From Acanthaster planci (taxonomy: Eukaryota > Echinodermata > Asteroidea > Valvatida > Acanthasteridae), in the NCBI RefSeq assembly GCF_001949145.1, contig NW_019091654.1, forward strand, positions 25,307 to 69,925: a stretch of 44,619 nt of DNA, read 5' to 3'. Shown piece by piece: positions 41,301 to 44,216 of this stretch (positions within the stretch are counted from its first letter, which is position 1; each line of letters starts with the position of its first letter). Position numbers and translations under genes: made by a program. Below the pieces are notes generated by a model. It was not told where the DNA came from, did not search any database, and saw only the letters and a program-made list of their open reading frames with translations.

Positions 41301-44216
41301 TCCCGAGCTACACAATTCACACTCTCTGTACCAATATCAACACTGAGTACAGCTCCTACACCACTCCCATCCTTGAAGCAATTCACGACTGACACCTCTA
41401 CATTATCAGTGGCTGTAGGTTCAATAAAGTCTATGGAAGCAGACGGCAAACCAGGTGACGTTGGATATGTGAAATTGGTACAGTTGAGTTCAGGATTCTC
41501 CATATCTGTAATAGAAATGAAAGTGGAAACATTCCACAAAGCATAGGTACTTTTCTTATTTCGTATCCATCAGTTTTTTGGTAAGGCGGTGATAAATAAA
41601 AACTTTTCCTGTTGGGTTCCATACCAAAAAATCTGGGAATTACAATGTGTTAACAAAATATGGCAAACACAAGACAAAATACCCCCGTTAGAAATATTAA
41701 AGATCCCTTTTATCCCAATGTTATCTCATATAAAAAATTTGATATTCTTCCAATCTTACTTATAATCCTTGAACAAAATGTGATACAAGAACTGGGTTTA
41801 TTTTACCTTGTACTGTCACTGTAAACATACAGGATGCAGTATTCCCACTCTCATCTGTAGCATTGAACTGTACTGAAGTGTCACCAATAGAAAAGATTGA
41901 ACCTGACATTGGACTGGCTACAGGTGTAATAGACAGCATGGAGTTATCAGTCACATTGGCGGGGTCAAAGGTTACATTGGCAGTGTCCAAGCCAGGATCA
42001 GTACGAACAGGTCCAAGTGAAGGGCAGGTAATTTGAGGATCCTCAGTATCTGCAAATGAAATGGAAGGTACACAGTAAAATTGGGGCTAAAAGCTTGACT
42101 GATACAAGTCTAGGGATTATTCAGATGGTTGCAGAGTCTGTTTGGTTATAATGTTGCCAAAAGAAAGTTCTTCGTAGATTCCTGTTTGGCAGCACATGTA
42201 TGGTTGTGTATGGTTTTCTAAAAATAAAGAATCAAGTGTCCTGGAGATGAAGTGCAACACACATCACTCAATGCCTACAGCGACCAAGGAAGTATTAATT
42301 TAATTCCAGCTTTCACTGGTTTCCAAGCTTTTTCCAACGAAGATGCAAGATTCAAGCTTCCTTTAAAACCACTCTGGTGCCTGGTGCTTTTATGTCAATT
42401 AACAGCACCAAAAAGGTCAATGCAGCATTTTCCTAGCTGTGCCTTCTGCTTGAAAACTTCATCTGCCTTTAATATAAGAATCTTTGAAGGATTATTATGT
42501 TTTTTAGGAGTCCATTTTTTGTGTGTCCCTGTCACAATTGACAAAAGATTTTGTAAGTTCAGAACACATTTCCTAATTTCCAAGAGTGATGAATTAATGC
42601 AAATTACCTGGTAAATAAATAGTAAAAGTTGAAATAAATTCCGGTGATATTTCCATGTCAAATAACAAAGGTCAGATGTAACAGGGACACAAAAATGGCA
42701 CACTTTTGGACCCCTAATTTCTGGAATTACCCTCATACTAACATCTGTATGTCAAAACGGCACCAAAAAGGTCAATGCAGGGCTGACTTAGCTTTGCCTT
42801 CTGCTTGAGAATTGCATCTGTCTTAATAACGAGGGGTCTTTGGACGATTATTAGTGTTTTCTACATACAGATCAATACTAAGACCGGCACCTACCAATCA
42901 CAGTGATGTACATGTCACAAGTATCATTGTTCATGGCAGCATCAACAATCGTGTACTGCAGTAAATGTTCACCAGTAGCCAGGTCAAAGGTCACACTGTC
43001 ACCGACACGATATGTTGTACCAGCGACATCAATGGTGATGTTATATTGGCCTGAGTTGTCAGAAGCCGAGTCTGGATCAGGCAGTGGAAGTGTGACATCA
43101 GCAGCACGGAAATCAGTGGCATTAGTTTGATTGGCTGGACACATAATGGTAGGAGGCTCATTATCTGCAGGTGAAACAGCAAGCAAATCATCTTATTTCT
43201 AGATATCATATGCAACTAATTTGGTGCTTACATGTACTGTACATTATTTGTTTCACTTCTCACTTCAAAATCCTCTTATTACAACCAGCTTATTCCTGGG
43301 TCTAAATGCTGATATACCGTCGTGATTATTCTAGGATGATCACTGGAGTGATTTCTGTGACAATATTTGGAAAGCACACACTAAACATGCACTGTTGATG
43401 ACTTACAGTACAAAGTGCTCTGTTTTGGGCTACCTTAAAACAATTCCAAATTGGAATCACCATGAAACATATTCTTATGGTGAAATCCTCATTAACCCTT
43501 TTGATTTTATTGGGACACCTGTCAAACCATTCTCAGTTAGAAAACTGATTATAAATAAGAATAGTGTCAGAATAGAAGGAAAACCTGTCATTTCTCTTGA
43601 TGAAATATCACATTCAGTAATGATACTTCAGGAGAACTAACAAATAAACAAGGTTTAAACTCAAGAAATCATTGCTATAATAACACTCTGGTATCCATAA
43701 AATTGTTTTCTATGACAGAGCTCTTCACTGTAATAGTTTTTATTTACAAGGCCAAGTTCGGATCCAAAGTGGTAGCCATCATAGGCATTTATTAAGCCTC
43801 TCCGTCTGTATTTACTCCAGGATTATCACCATTGGAGTAATGAAACTTCAACAAATGAATACAAGACTGGATATAATTGGCCATTTCCTCTACTTTACGC
43901 CAGAAATGAAAATATCACAGGGATATATCTGCCACAGCTGAATGCTGAGCACTGATCACCATGACAGACCTACCTAGAACATTGACAGTAAAGTTACACA
44001 AAGCTAGGTTTAAATGAGAGTCTGTGGCGTTGACAATCACTACAGTTGGACCAAATGGGAACTGATCTCCTGAAGAATGGCTCAGCATCGGTGTTATGGA
44101 TTCCCCTGAGTTATCAGTCACATTGGGTGGAAACCAGTCCACAATGGCAAAGTTCTCTCCCATGTCGGCATCTACTTCAATGTCGCCTGGGCATTCTATC
44201 GTGGGGTTTTCATCAT
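2579..44216 (-). CDS. Giant HYR-EGF-SEA transmembrane protein gene (3' part, 53 exons)
   Basis: This entry spans the whole gene; exons are listed separately, with HYR domains numbered c1 to c40 from the C-terminal end. Minus-strand order is 40 HYR, EGF, cbEGF, SEA, EGF, cbEGF-like, SEA, EGF, transmembrane helix, short tail. Each exon has an AG acceptor and GT donor, and summed lengths keep one open frame to the stop at 2579-2581. HYR domains are Ig-like modules first named from sea urchin hyalin, an extracellular matrix adhesion protein. Here a helix and stop-transfer motif tether them to the cell surface, so this is not a classical secreted hyalin. A role in adhesion or recognition is inference. 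The N-terminus is missing, so I give no gene symbol. Two adjacent genes instead of one cannot be excluded, but no stop, start or promoter separates the HYR and EGF parts. Confidence 0.88.
2621..4523 (-). other. Last intron, with an unexplained GC-richer block
   Basis: This 1.9-kb interval separates the transmembrane exon from the proposed terminal exon. About 2815-3420 is visibly richer in G, C and CpG than the rest of the intron. It has overlapping open frames on the plus strand but no recognisable protein motif. The rest (3420-4430) contains short C and G runs and no exon that I can support. Confidence 0.5.
4437..4523 (-). other. Alternative 3' end by intron retention
   Basis: If the GTAAGT donor at 4518-4523 is not used, the frame runs on for 28 more codons and stops at TAG 4437-4439, giving a tail that ends in HGWLK. 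I prefer the spliced form because the donor is near consensus and a phase-matched acceptor exists at 2621. Both could be real isoforms. Confidence 0.3.
4524..4756 (-). CDS. Transmembrane and juxtamembrane exon
   Basis: This exon encodes 77 full codons: a short Pro/Ser/Gly linker (PPPSGDGLSTE), one hydrophobic helix at about 4641-4721, and a KQERKR stop-transfer stretch. Two cysteines near the inner face (FCLCF) could be palmitoylated. The tail holds GYLYAED and QYNGSLYDV, giving four tyrosines. It starts in phase 1, completing a Thr codon, and ends after GAT at a strong GTAAGT donor in phase 0. The 349-base intron on its 5' side (4757-5105) holds nothing I recognise. Orientation is type I: extracellular modules precede the helix. 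Confidence 0.88.
5106..5158 (-). CDS. EGF domain, second half (membrane-proximal copy)
   Basis: This exon carries the end of an EGF module: Cys5 and Cys6 in CPSGYVGNRCESGD, then VTT leading to the transmembrane exon. It begins in phase 2, where the intron falls just before Cys5, and ends in phase 1 at GTAAGA. It joins 5257-5332 to complete six cysteines. It is a close paralogue of 8728-8774. Confidence 0.85.
5257..5332 (-). CDS. EGF domain, first half (membrane-proximal copy)
   Basis: It encodes EVCLDGYCQNGGTCVPD followed by TVTFLSSC, giving EGF cysteines 1 to 4. It ends after two bases of an Ile codon at GTAAGTG. Two AGs two bases apart make the acceptor ambiguous; I chose the one that keeps phase 1 with the SEA exon. 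It is nearly identical to 9561-9636, differing mainly at synonymous sites. The intron on its 5' side (5333-6218) carries the insertion at 5416-5645. Confidence 0.87.
5416..5645. mobile_element. MITE-like insertion private to one module copy
   Basis: This segment interrupts intron sequence that is continuous in the paralogous intron near 9716. It carries inverted ends CTAACCTTCCCCA (5453-5465) and TGGGGAAGGTTAG (5628-5640), plus an inner hairpin (CAGAATTAAAC / GTTTAATTCTG). It therefore probably inserted after the module duplicated. Confidence 0.6.
6219..6438 (-). CDS. SEA domain, C-terminal part (membrane-proximal copy)
   Basis: Seventy-three codons contain the SEA core. A strand with LSFNSGSIVVNALITFD is followed by a helix-rich VTQTDVNNALQQAI and a final strand ending SQVIE. 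The GSIVV at 6361-6375 matches the GS[IV]VV site at which mucin-type SEA domains self-cleave between Gly and Ser during folding, leaving a non-covalent heterodimer. Cleavage here is inference. The exon starts in phase 0 and ends in phase 1 at GTAATTC. The intron 6439-7083 shows homology to the intron of the other copy but no feature I can name. Confidence 0.85.
7084..7211 (-). CDS. SEA domain, N-terminal part (membrane-proximal copy)
   Basis: It encodes about 43 residues, from GRRFRIVLVIVEINETTAV to TRQRDLEDL. I read this as the first strand and helix of the SEA fold, which continues in 6219-6438 through a phase-0 junction. NET is a possible N-glycosylation site. Assignment rests on position and on pairing with the recognisable C-terminal half, since this half alone is weakly diagnostic. 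The 416-base intron on its 5' side shows no feature. Confidence 0.75.
7628..7771 (-). CDS. cbEGF-like domain (membrane-proximal copy)
   Basis: A phase 1-1 exon of 48 codons with six cysteines begins DVNNC and ends NTDNCR. Its paralogue at 11560 begins DVNEC. The DxxEC signature that ligates calcium is therefore changed from Glu to Asn here, so calcium binding may be weakened or lost. NNC is not a sequon, but the following NCT is. The intron 7772-8727 (956 bases) is AT-rich with no recognised element. Confidence 0.87.
8728..8774 (-). CDS. EGF domain, second half (distal copy)
   Basis: It reads CHSGYVGNRCESEVI, holding EGF cysteines 5 and 6, with phase 2 in and phase 1 out at GTAAGTA. It is shorter by two codons than its paralogue at 5106-5158, because it leads into a cbEGF and not into the membrane linker. 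The 786-base intron on its 5' side (8775-9560) has no recognised feature apart from a short A run near 9541-9552. Confidence 0.84.
9561..9636 (-). CDS. EGF domain, first half (distal copy)
   Basis: It carries cysteines 1 to 4 of an EGF module (EVCLDGYCQNGGTCVPD, then FLSSC) and splits a Thr codon at its phase-2 donor. Protein sequence matches 5257-5332, and the flanking intron 9637-9715 also matches 5333-5411. This shows that the duplication copied introns as well as exons. The remainder of intron 9637-10156 aligns partly with 5645-6218. Confidence 0.87.
10157..10376 (-). CDS. SEA domain, C-terminal part (distal copy)
   Basis: It is the same length as its paralogue at 6219-6438 (73 codons) and close to it in sequence. 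The core reads LFFGTGSIAVNALITFD. The GSIAV at 10299-10313 departs from GSIVV at the fourth position but keeps the Gly-Ser pair. A SEA module followed by EGF, cbEGF and a second SEA means cleavage at both sites would release nested ectodomains. The intron 10377-11118 contains about 250 bases around 10800-11060 that have no counterpart in the other copy. Confidence 0.85.
11119..11246 (-). CDS. SEA domain, N-terminal part (distal copy)
   Basis: It encodes GRRFRIVIFIIEINGIVAV through RQRDLEAL, paralogous to 7084-7211. Phase is 1 in, 0 out. The sequon present in the other copy (NET) is absent here (NGI). The 313-base intron on its 5' side has no recognised feature. Confidence 0.75.
11560..11703 (-). 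CDS. Calcium-binding EGF domain (distal copy)
   Basis: A phase 1-1 exon of 48 codons begins DVNEC, the classic cbEGF start, and has six cysteines ending at DNC. The loop between cysteines 3 and 4 (CVNKLDPVGYSC) is slightly longer than the consensus but keeps the Asn and the aromatic residue expected for calcium ligation and packing. The 426-base intron on its 5' side includes a C run and an A run near 11922-11938. Confidence 0.9.
12130..12243 (-). CDS. EGF domain at the HYR-EGF junction
   Basis: This 38-codon phase 1-1 exon reads DIGCNPSPCNNGGTC at its start and SCTRFWMGTTCDE at its end, a compact EGF with six cysteines. The DIGC start lacks the acidic residue of cbEGF modules. It has no paralogue in the window and separates the HYR array from the duplicated block. 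The 1,147-base intron on its 5' side (12244-13390) is the largest between domains here, and I see nothing recognisable in it. Confidence 0.9.
13391..13636 (-). CDS. HYR domain c1
   Basis: The last HYR before the EGF region: 82 residues, two cysteines (NCP near the start, ATC near the end), the ASDNSG motif, and YPVVYTAMD in place of the usual VTYTATD. The usual F.IG is replaced by LLGPGQ. Donor GTAAGATA. The 796-base intron on its 5' side has no recognised feature. Confidence 0.92.
14433..14678 (-). CDS. HYR domain c2
   Basis: 82 residues beginning DNTPPVIRNCP, with FPIGTHSVTYTARD. The DN(S/V)G motif is replaced by a Pro/Thr-rich VDSTPTDPVTL, an unusual central loop. One sequon (NNT). Donor GTACGCC. 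The intron 14679-15235 has no recognised feature. Confidence 0.92.
15236..15484 (-). CDS. HYR domain c3 (odd cysteine)
   Basis: 83 residues beginning DCEDPVFTDCP. The extra Cys at residue 2 (codon 15480-15482) gives three cysteines, leaving one without a partner inside the domain. ATDNSG and VQYTAVD motifs are present, and NRT is a sequon. The intron 15485-16232 holds a short GTACCCAG-rich hairpin near 15713-15745 and nothing else I recognise. Confidence 0.92.
16233..16484 (-). CDS. HYR domain c4 (odd cysteine)
   Basis: 84 residues with three cysteines: NCP, an extra VFC at residue 17 (codon 16435-16437), and ASC. Motifs ATDNEG and VTYTATDESG are canonical. It directly precedes c3 in the protein, so the two odd cysteines face a shared domain junction. 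Donor GTGCGTCC is weaker than average. The intron 16485-16796 has no feature. Confidence 0.92.
16797..17039 (-). CDS. HYR domain c5
   Basis: 81 residues and two cysteines, with four sequons (NVS, NSS, NVS, NVT). ASDNVAV and VEYTAQDQAGN mark the HYR core, and FDFGV replaces FPIG. Donor GTAAGTTG. The intron 17040-17361 has no feature. Confidence 0.92.
17362..17607 (-). CDS. HYR domain c6
   Basis: 82 residues beginning DAQDPVFTNCP, with ASDNDP and VNYTAVDRANN motifs. Sequons NLS, NFS and NYT. Donor GTAAGGAT. The short intron to c7 (17608-17876) has no feature. Confidence 0.92.
17877..18119 (-). CDS. HYR domain c7
   Basis: 81 residues beginning DNEPPRFSNCP. Core motifs are ASDNAI, YPLGVTPVVYLATD and GNRANC. 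Donor GTAGGTCA. The 918-base intron on its 5' side (18120-19037) contains the SINE-like remnant at 18293-18440. Confidence 0.92.
18293..18440 (-). mobile_element. tRNA-derived SINE-like remnant
   Basis: Read on the minus strand, GGTGGTTGAGTGTTTAAG resembles an A-box region. AGGTTGCGGATGGTAGTCCC resembles a decayed B-box and 3' part of a Ser- or Leu-type tRNA. Inverted TTGTGAAAAAATTCACAAG-type sequences lie on both sides (about 18297-18316 and 18420-18440). It is too diverged to be a functional tRNA gene. Confidence 0.4.
19038..19277 (-). CDS. HYR domain c8
   Basis: 80 residues beginning DVLKPNVTCP, with ASDNVAV and ITYTATDAAQN. Sequons NVT, NGS and NIT. Donor GTTAGTTT is less common than the GTAAG or GTGAG seen elsewhere. 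The intron 19278-19602 has no feature. Confidence 0.92.
19603..19848 (-). CDS. HYR domain c9
   Basis: 82 residues with QDNSGSV, FPVGLTTVTYNASD and ITCSF. Sequons NVS, NGS and NAS. Donor GTAGGTTT. The intron to c10 (19849-20095) has no feature. Confidence 0.92.
20096..20344 (-). CDS. HYR domain c10 (divergent)
   Basis: 83 residues. The start (ALSNCP), the strand SAVVTWDSP and the last strand CFFVVEVI fit HYR. The central DN motif is gone, and YTATD is replaced by ITHQATINRD. This is one of the two most divergent domains in the array. Frame, phases and two cysteines are intact, so it is not a decayed exon. Donor GTAAGGAG. The 309-base intron on its 5' side has no feature. Confidence 0.85.
20654..20905 (-). 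CDS. HYR domain c11
   Basis: 84 residues beginning DTELPQFTNCP, with ITDNVGV and VMYNVTDVSGN. The FPIG turn is FTFGGP. Sequons NQS and NVT. Donor GTAAAAGA. The intron 20906-21266 has no feature. Confidence 0.92.
21267..21512 (-). CDS. HYR domain c12
   Basis: 82 residues beginning DEEDPVITGCP. Motifs are HDNSGNW and VSYVATDLSGN, and sequons NYS and NWT. Donor GTTGGTAT. The intron 21513-21861 carries three short direct repeats at 21643-21711. Confidence 0.92.
21643..21711. repeat. Short direct repeats
   Basis: TTCCGACAGGAACCCA occurs twice, followed by ACAGGAACCCA, with a spacing of about 24 to 28 bases, in the intron between HYR c12 and c13. Confidence 0.7.
21862..22104 (-). CDS. HYR domain c13
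   Basis: 81 residues beginning DLSSPVILQCP, with VDNSGTV, FPIGVTTVVYTATD and one sequon (NIT). Donor GTAGGGTT. The intron 22105-22503 has no feature. Confidence 0.93.
22504..22758 (-). CDS. HYR domain c14
   Basis: 85 residues. The acceptor lies a few bases farther 5' than in its neighbours, so the domain starts GMDDNVPP and not D-x-x-PP. ASDNSGD, FEIGVTVVTYTATD and sequons NMT and NTS are present. Donor GTGAGTTG. The intron 22759-23114 has no feature. Confidence 0.92.
23115..23357 (-). CDS. HYR domain c15 (four-cysteine type)
   Basis: 81 residues with four cysteines. LSCSMNSGAYFPIG and NNVICTAED add a second pair to the usual two, as in c19, c27 and c37. The DN motif is changed to ATDYASG. 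Sequons NVT and NAT. Donor GTGAGTGT. The 836-base intron on its 5' side (23358-24193) holds the palindromic element at 23581-23736. Confidence 0.92.
23581..23736. mobile_element. Palindromic MITE-like element
   Basis: GGGAGCGTTTCATAATT at the left end and AATTATGAAATGCTCCC at the right are inverted. Pairing continues through GAAGGCGGTATTTACTGCGG / CCGCAGTAAATACCGCCTTC and CGGTACCGC. The whole 156 bases would fold into one hairpin. It lies in the intron between HYR c15 and c16. Confidence 0.8.
24194..24439 (-). CDS. HYR domain c16
   Basis: 82 residues beginning DNQPPEFTGCP, with PTDNVDV, FPLGPTVVTYNATD and sequons NDT and NAT. Donor GTTGGTTT. The intron 24440-25242 contains the assembly gap at 24748-25011, which could hide another exon. 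Confidence 0.92.
24748..25011. other. Assembly gap (264 N)
   Basis: A run of N in the intron between HYR c16 and c17. Its true length is unknown. All exons here are phase 1-1, so a missing HYR exon would leave no trace in the reading frame. Confidence 0.98.
25012..25066. repeat. Inverted repeat abutting the assembly gap
   Basis: AATTGGGGGATCTGATC starts at the first base after the N run, and its exact complement GATCAGATCCCCCAATT ends at 25066. The gap may lie in a longer hairpin-forming repeat that blocked sequencing. Confidence 0.7.
25243..25488 (-). CDS. HYR domain c17 (contains RGD)
   Basis: 82 residues beginning DVQPPVITGCP, with ASDNSGTV and VVYTALDDSGN. YVRGDAFSVG places an RGD tripeptide (codons 25334-25342) in the loop just before the F.xG turn. 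RGD is a known integrin ligand, but function here is inference. Sequons NIS, NTT and NCS. Donor GTACGTG. The intron 25489-26316 holds a (TTTG)n run and an imperfect hairpin. Confidence 0.93.
25761..25794. repeat. (TTTG)n microsatellite
   Basis: About eight TTTG units lie in the intron 5' of HYR c17. Farther along, 25973-26073 contains an imperfect hairpin around GATTTTCCACTGC / GCAGTGGAAATC. Confidence 0.85.
26317..26571 (-). CDS. HYR domain c18
   Basis: 85 residues beginning DNQEPVFQNCP. An insertion (EPLESFFDNFTIA) lengthens the segment before NWTPP. VTDNVGV and VTYTARDEANN are canonical. Donor GTACAGTT is weak. The intron 26572-27182 has no feature. Confidence 0.92.
27183..27422 (-). CDS. 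HYR domain c19 (four-cysteine type)
   Basis: 80 residues with four cysteines: ITCP, LSCTPPSG, VICIATD and ASCFF. ADNSGEW and FSIG are present, and sequons are NVT and NFS. This Cys arrangement resembles that of many single HYR domains in other animal proteins. Donor GTGAGTGG. The intron 27423-27794 has A runs but no element. Confidence 0.92.
27795..28037 (-). CDS. HYR domain c20
   Basis: 81 residues beginning DNENPYFEPCP, with MDNVGV, FQIGDTLVTYNVTD and sequons NVT, NSS and NVT. Donor GTAACCAT. The intron 28038-28699 has no recognised feature. Confidence 0.92.
28700..28942 (-). CDS. HYR domain c21
   Basis: 81 residues beginning DEQQPNVTCP. FDNSNF replaces DN(S/V)G, and LGVGNHHVSYNVTD the usual turn and strand. 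Three sequons (NVT, NVS, NVT). Donor GTAAGCAG. The intron 28943-29265 has no feature. Confidence 0.92.
29266..29517 (-). CDS. HYR domain c22
   Basis: 84 residues beginning DLIPPVFDVCP. ATDNTGG, FDIGVTTVTVNATD and sequons NWT, NAT and NIT are seen. Donor GTAAGGCT. The 1,142-base intron on its 5' side (29518-30659) contains the SINE-like element at 30100-30480. Confidence 0.92.
30100..30480 (+). mobile_element. tRNA-derived SINE-like element
   Basis: A tRNA-like head includes TTGGCAAGGTAGA (A-box-like) and GGTTCAATTCC, a perfect B-box match, near 30152-30162. The central region has GGGTTTTCCTCCCACC, similar to conserved central segments of several invertebrate SINEs. The 3' end is an AATAAATAATGAATG-rich tail. 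The head lacks a cloverleaf 3' half, so I do not call it a tRNA gene. Confidence 0.65.
30660..30968 (-). CDS. HYR domain c23 (long, divergent)
   Basis: At 103 residues this is about 20 longer than its neighbours. NCQ replaces NCP, ATDNAGP is kept, and the second half contains an extra cysteine (FHIGCYRS) and RVQDDAGN in place of YTATD. There are three cysteines and five sequons. Donor GTGAGTAT. The intron 30969-31313 contains the palindromic element at 31085-31260. Confidence 0.87.
31085..31260. mobile_element. Palindromic MITE-like element
   Basis: Inverted arms of about 75 bases include TGCGCCACCAAGAGTTTGCA on the left and the complement TGCAAACTCTTGGTGGCGCA on the right, and TCTGTCGACC / GGTCGACAGA near the centre. 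It lies between HYR c23 and c24, about 55 bases from the c24 donor. Confidence 0.8.
31314..31559 (-). CDS. HYR domain c24
   Basis: 82 residues beginning DTEDPVFDLCP, with VTDNSNN, FPIGSHTVTYTAVD and one sequon (NVT). Donor GTAAGGAT follows the exon. The intron to c25 (31560-31832) has no feature. Confidence 0.92.
31833..32078 (-). CDS. HYR domain c25
   Basis: 82 residues beginning DGEPPTAGDTCP. LTDNVGV and FPIGITPVVYTATDAAGN are near-consensus, and sequons are NDT and NTT. Donor GTAATTTA. The acceptor lies only about 25 bases from the long ATC/GATCAT repeat in the intron 32079-32764. Confidence 0.92.
32105..32354. repeat. Compound ATC / GATCAT microsatellite
   Basis: About 250 bases are built from ATC trimers interspersed with the self-complementary hexamer GATCAT, ending in a pure (ATC)n run of roughly 23 units. 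The hexamer part can fold on itself. Open frames of repeated Asp, His, Met or Ile across it are artefacts. It begins 26 bases from the acceptor of HYR c25. Confidence 0.95.
32765..33010 (-). CDS. HYR domain c26
   Basis: 82 residues beginning DNQSPTVTFCP. ADNDGI and VSFSFMDSSGN (in place of VTYTATD) mark it. Sequons NGS and NFT. Donor GTGAGACA. The intron 33011-33431 has no recognised feature. Confidence 0.92.
33432..33674 (-). CDS. HYR domain c27 (four-cysteine type)
   Basis: 81 residues with four cysteines: TSCP, VNCSKQSG, VVCTAED and DMCSF. VDNSGSV and FDIG are present, with five sequons. Donor GTGAGTTT. It most resembles c37 at the donor end. The intron to c28 (33675-33867) has no feature. 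Confidence 0.92.
33868..34116 (-). CDS. HYR domain c28
   Basis: 83 residues beginning VFDMTPP: the acceptor gives GTG, so Val replaces the usual first Asp. ANDSGSG stands where DNSG is expected, and the later strand reads FVSLSARDFAGN. Sequons NDS and NFT. Donor GTGAGTTG. The intron 34117-34840 carries the palindromic element at 34484-34728. Confidence 0.9.
34484..34728. mobile_element. Palindromic MITE-like element
   Basis: Arms begin GGGCCAATTTCATAGAACT on the left and, on the complement of the right end, GGGGTCAATTTCATAGAGCT. Both continue with CACAAAATTTGCTTAAGC, ACCTTGCTT and GGTTACCAGC. The loop is about 70 bases. It lies between HYR c28 and c29. Confidence 0.8.
34841..35101 (-). CDS. 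HYR domain c29
   Basis: 87 residues beginning DEEKPTLQAPSQCP, with three extra residues before CP. VDNSGMA, FPEGNTTVTIAAADTAGN and sequons NTT, NNS and NTT are present. Donor GTGAGATG. The intron 35102-35439 has no feature. Confidence 0.92.
35440..35682 (-). CDS. HYR domain c30
   Basis: 81 residues beginning DEEKPVILNCP, with QDNSGSV and FPIGPHAIVYVAIDDANN. The final strand CRLTLLVI is unusual. Sequons NIT and NFT. Donor GTGAGTGC. The intron 35683-36043 has no feature. Confidence 0.92.
36044..36286 (-). CDS. HYR domain c31
   Basis: 81 residues beginning DNVPPVITCP, with VTDNVPR, FDLGDTIVTLTATDAAMNN and four sequons. The AAMNNDTC end matches c33 and c39. Donor GTGAGTGC. The intron 36287-37013 contains the 90-bp tandem array at 36521-36790. 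Confidence 0.92.
36521..36790. repeat. Three-copy 90-bp tandem repeat
   Basis: Units start at about 36523, 36613 and 36702. Each holds TGCTTTCACATGCATAACCT, ATCCCACAATGCAATGTAAA and CATGGCAGCTTCTCTGAGTG. The third unit is slightly more diverged. It lies in the intron between HYR c31 and c32. Confidence 0.9.
37014..37259 (-). CDS. HYR domain c32
   Basis: 82 residues beginning DEEDPVLVCP, with VTDNSGN and VPIGEVITIVYNATDSAGN. Four sequons. Donor GTGTGTAG is atypical. The 821-base intron on its 5' side (37260-38080) has low-complexity G-rich and A/T-rich runs but no element. Confidence 0.92.
38081..38350 (-). CDS. HYR domain c33 (90-residue type)
   Basis: 90 residues beginning DNEPPTIMCP, with VAGTTYRVGDSV and LLQYIITDDAMNN. 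The VAG insertion defines a subtype shared with c36 and c39. It is nearly identical to c39 over most of its length. Sequons NQT, NST, NIT and NDT. Donor GTAAGTAC. The intron 38351-38890 has no feature. Confidence 0.93.
38891..39133 (-). CDS. HYR domain c34
   Basis: 81 residues beginning DMEAPSIECP. FPPNVTDNSGE and FDIGTVMVSVNAQD are shared in part with c40, the matching neighbour in the duplicated pair. Sequons NVT twice. Donor GTAAGTGC. The next intron (39134-39282) is short. Confidence 0.92.
39283..39528 (-). CDS. HYR domain c35
   Basis: 82 residues beginning DDEPPIITCP, with VTDNSGM, FPIGDTLVEFIATDNSGN and four sequons. Donor GTAATACT. The 1,181-base intron on its 5' side (39529-40709) is one of the longest; I see no exon or named element in it. 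Confidence 0.92.
40710..40979 (-). CDS. HYR domain c36 (90-residue type)
   Basis: 90 residues beginning DTESPNITCP. VAGTRYNVGDPV and LVEYTATDNATN place it with c33 and c39, but it is clearly more diverged. Sequons NIT, NVS, NAT and NMT. Donor GTAGGTAT. The intron 40980-41253 has no feature. Confidence 0.92.
41254..41505 (-). CDS. HYR domain c37 (four-cysteine type)
   Basis: 84 residues with four cysteines: LNCTNF, VNCFKDGSG, VNCVARD and VSCEF. CP is changed to CT. ATDNVEV is present, and IGTES replaces the FPIG turn. Sequons NCT and NFT. Donor GTGAGTTT. The intron 41506-41806 has no feature. Confidence 0.91.
41807..42049 (-). CDS. HYR domain c38
   Basis: 81 residues beginning DTEDPQITCP, with VTDNSML, FSIGDTSVQFNATDESGN and sequons NVT, NVT and NAT. 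Donor GTAAAATA. The 845-base intron on its 5' side (42050-42894) carries the TIR element and its flanking direct repeats. Confidence 0.92.
42391..42861. repeat. Direct repeats flanking TIR element C
   Basis: About 110 bases at 42391-42507 recur at 42749-42861 in the same orientation, sharing GCACCAAAAAGGTCAATGCA and CTTCTGCTTGA. They differ at roughly one base in five. The TIR element sits between them, so a segment next to the insertion was duplicated or a larger element ends here. Confidence 0.6.
42503..42718. mobile_element. Short TIR element, copy C (opposite orientation)
   Basis: Arms TTAGGAGTCC...GTGTCCCTGTCAC (left) and GTAACAGGGACAC...GGACCCCTAA (right) are inverted. The interior (for example GTAAGTTCAGAACACATTTCC) matches the reverse complement of 1-190. 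It lies in the intron 5' of HYR c38. Confidence 0.65.
42895..43164 (-). CDS. HYR domain c39 (90-residue type)
   Basis: 90 residues beginning DNEPPTIMCP and nearly identical to c33, with only scattered differences such as PDSASDNSG against AVSASDNAG. Donor GTAGGTGC. The intron 43165-43973 (809 bases) has no element I recognise; one plus-strand frame of 81 codons within it has no support. Confidence 0.93.
43974..44216 (-). CDS. HYR domain c40 (most N-terminal in window)
   Basis: 81 residues beginning DDENPTIECP. FPPNVTDNSGES and FPFGPTVVIVNATD show kinship with c34. Sequons NVT, NAT and NFT. Donor GTAGGTCT. Its acceptor is a phase-1 AG at 44217-44218, so the gene continues beyond the window. 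Confidence 0.92.

Noticed and set aside
43395-43640. 81-codon plus-strand frame in the intron between c39 and c40
   Set aside because: AT-rich, no domain or splice support and no paralogue in the duplicated c33/c34 intron.
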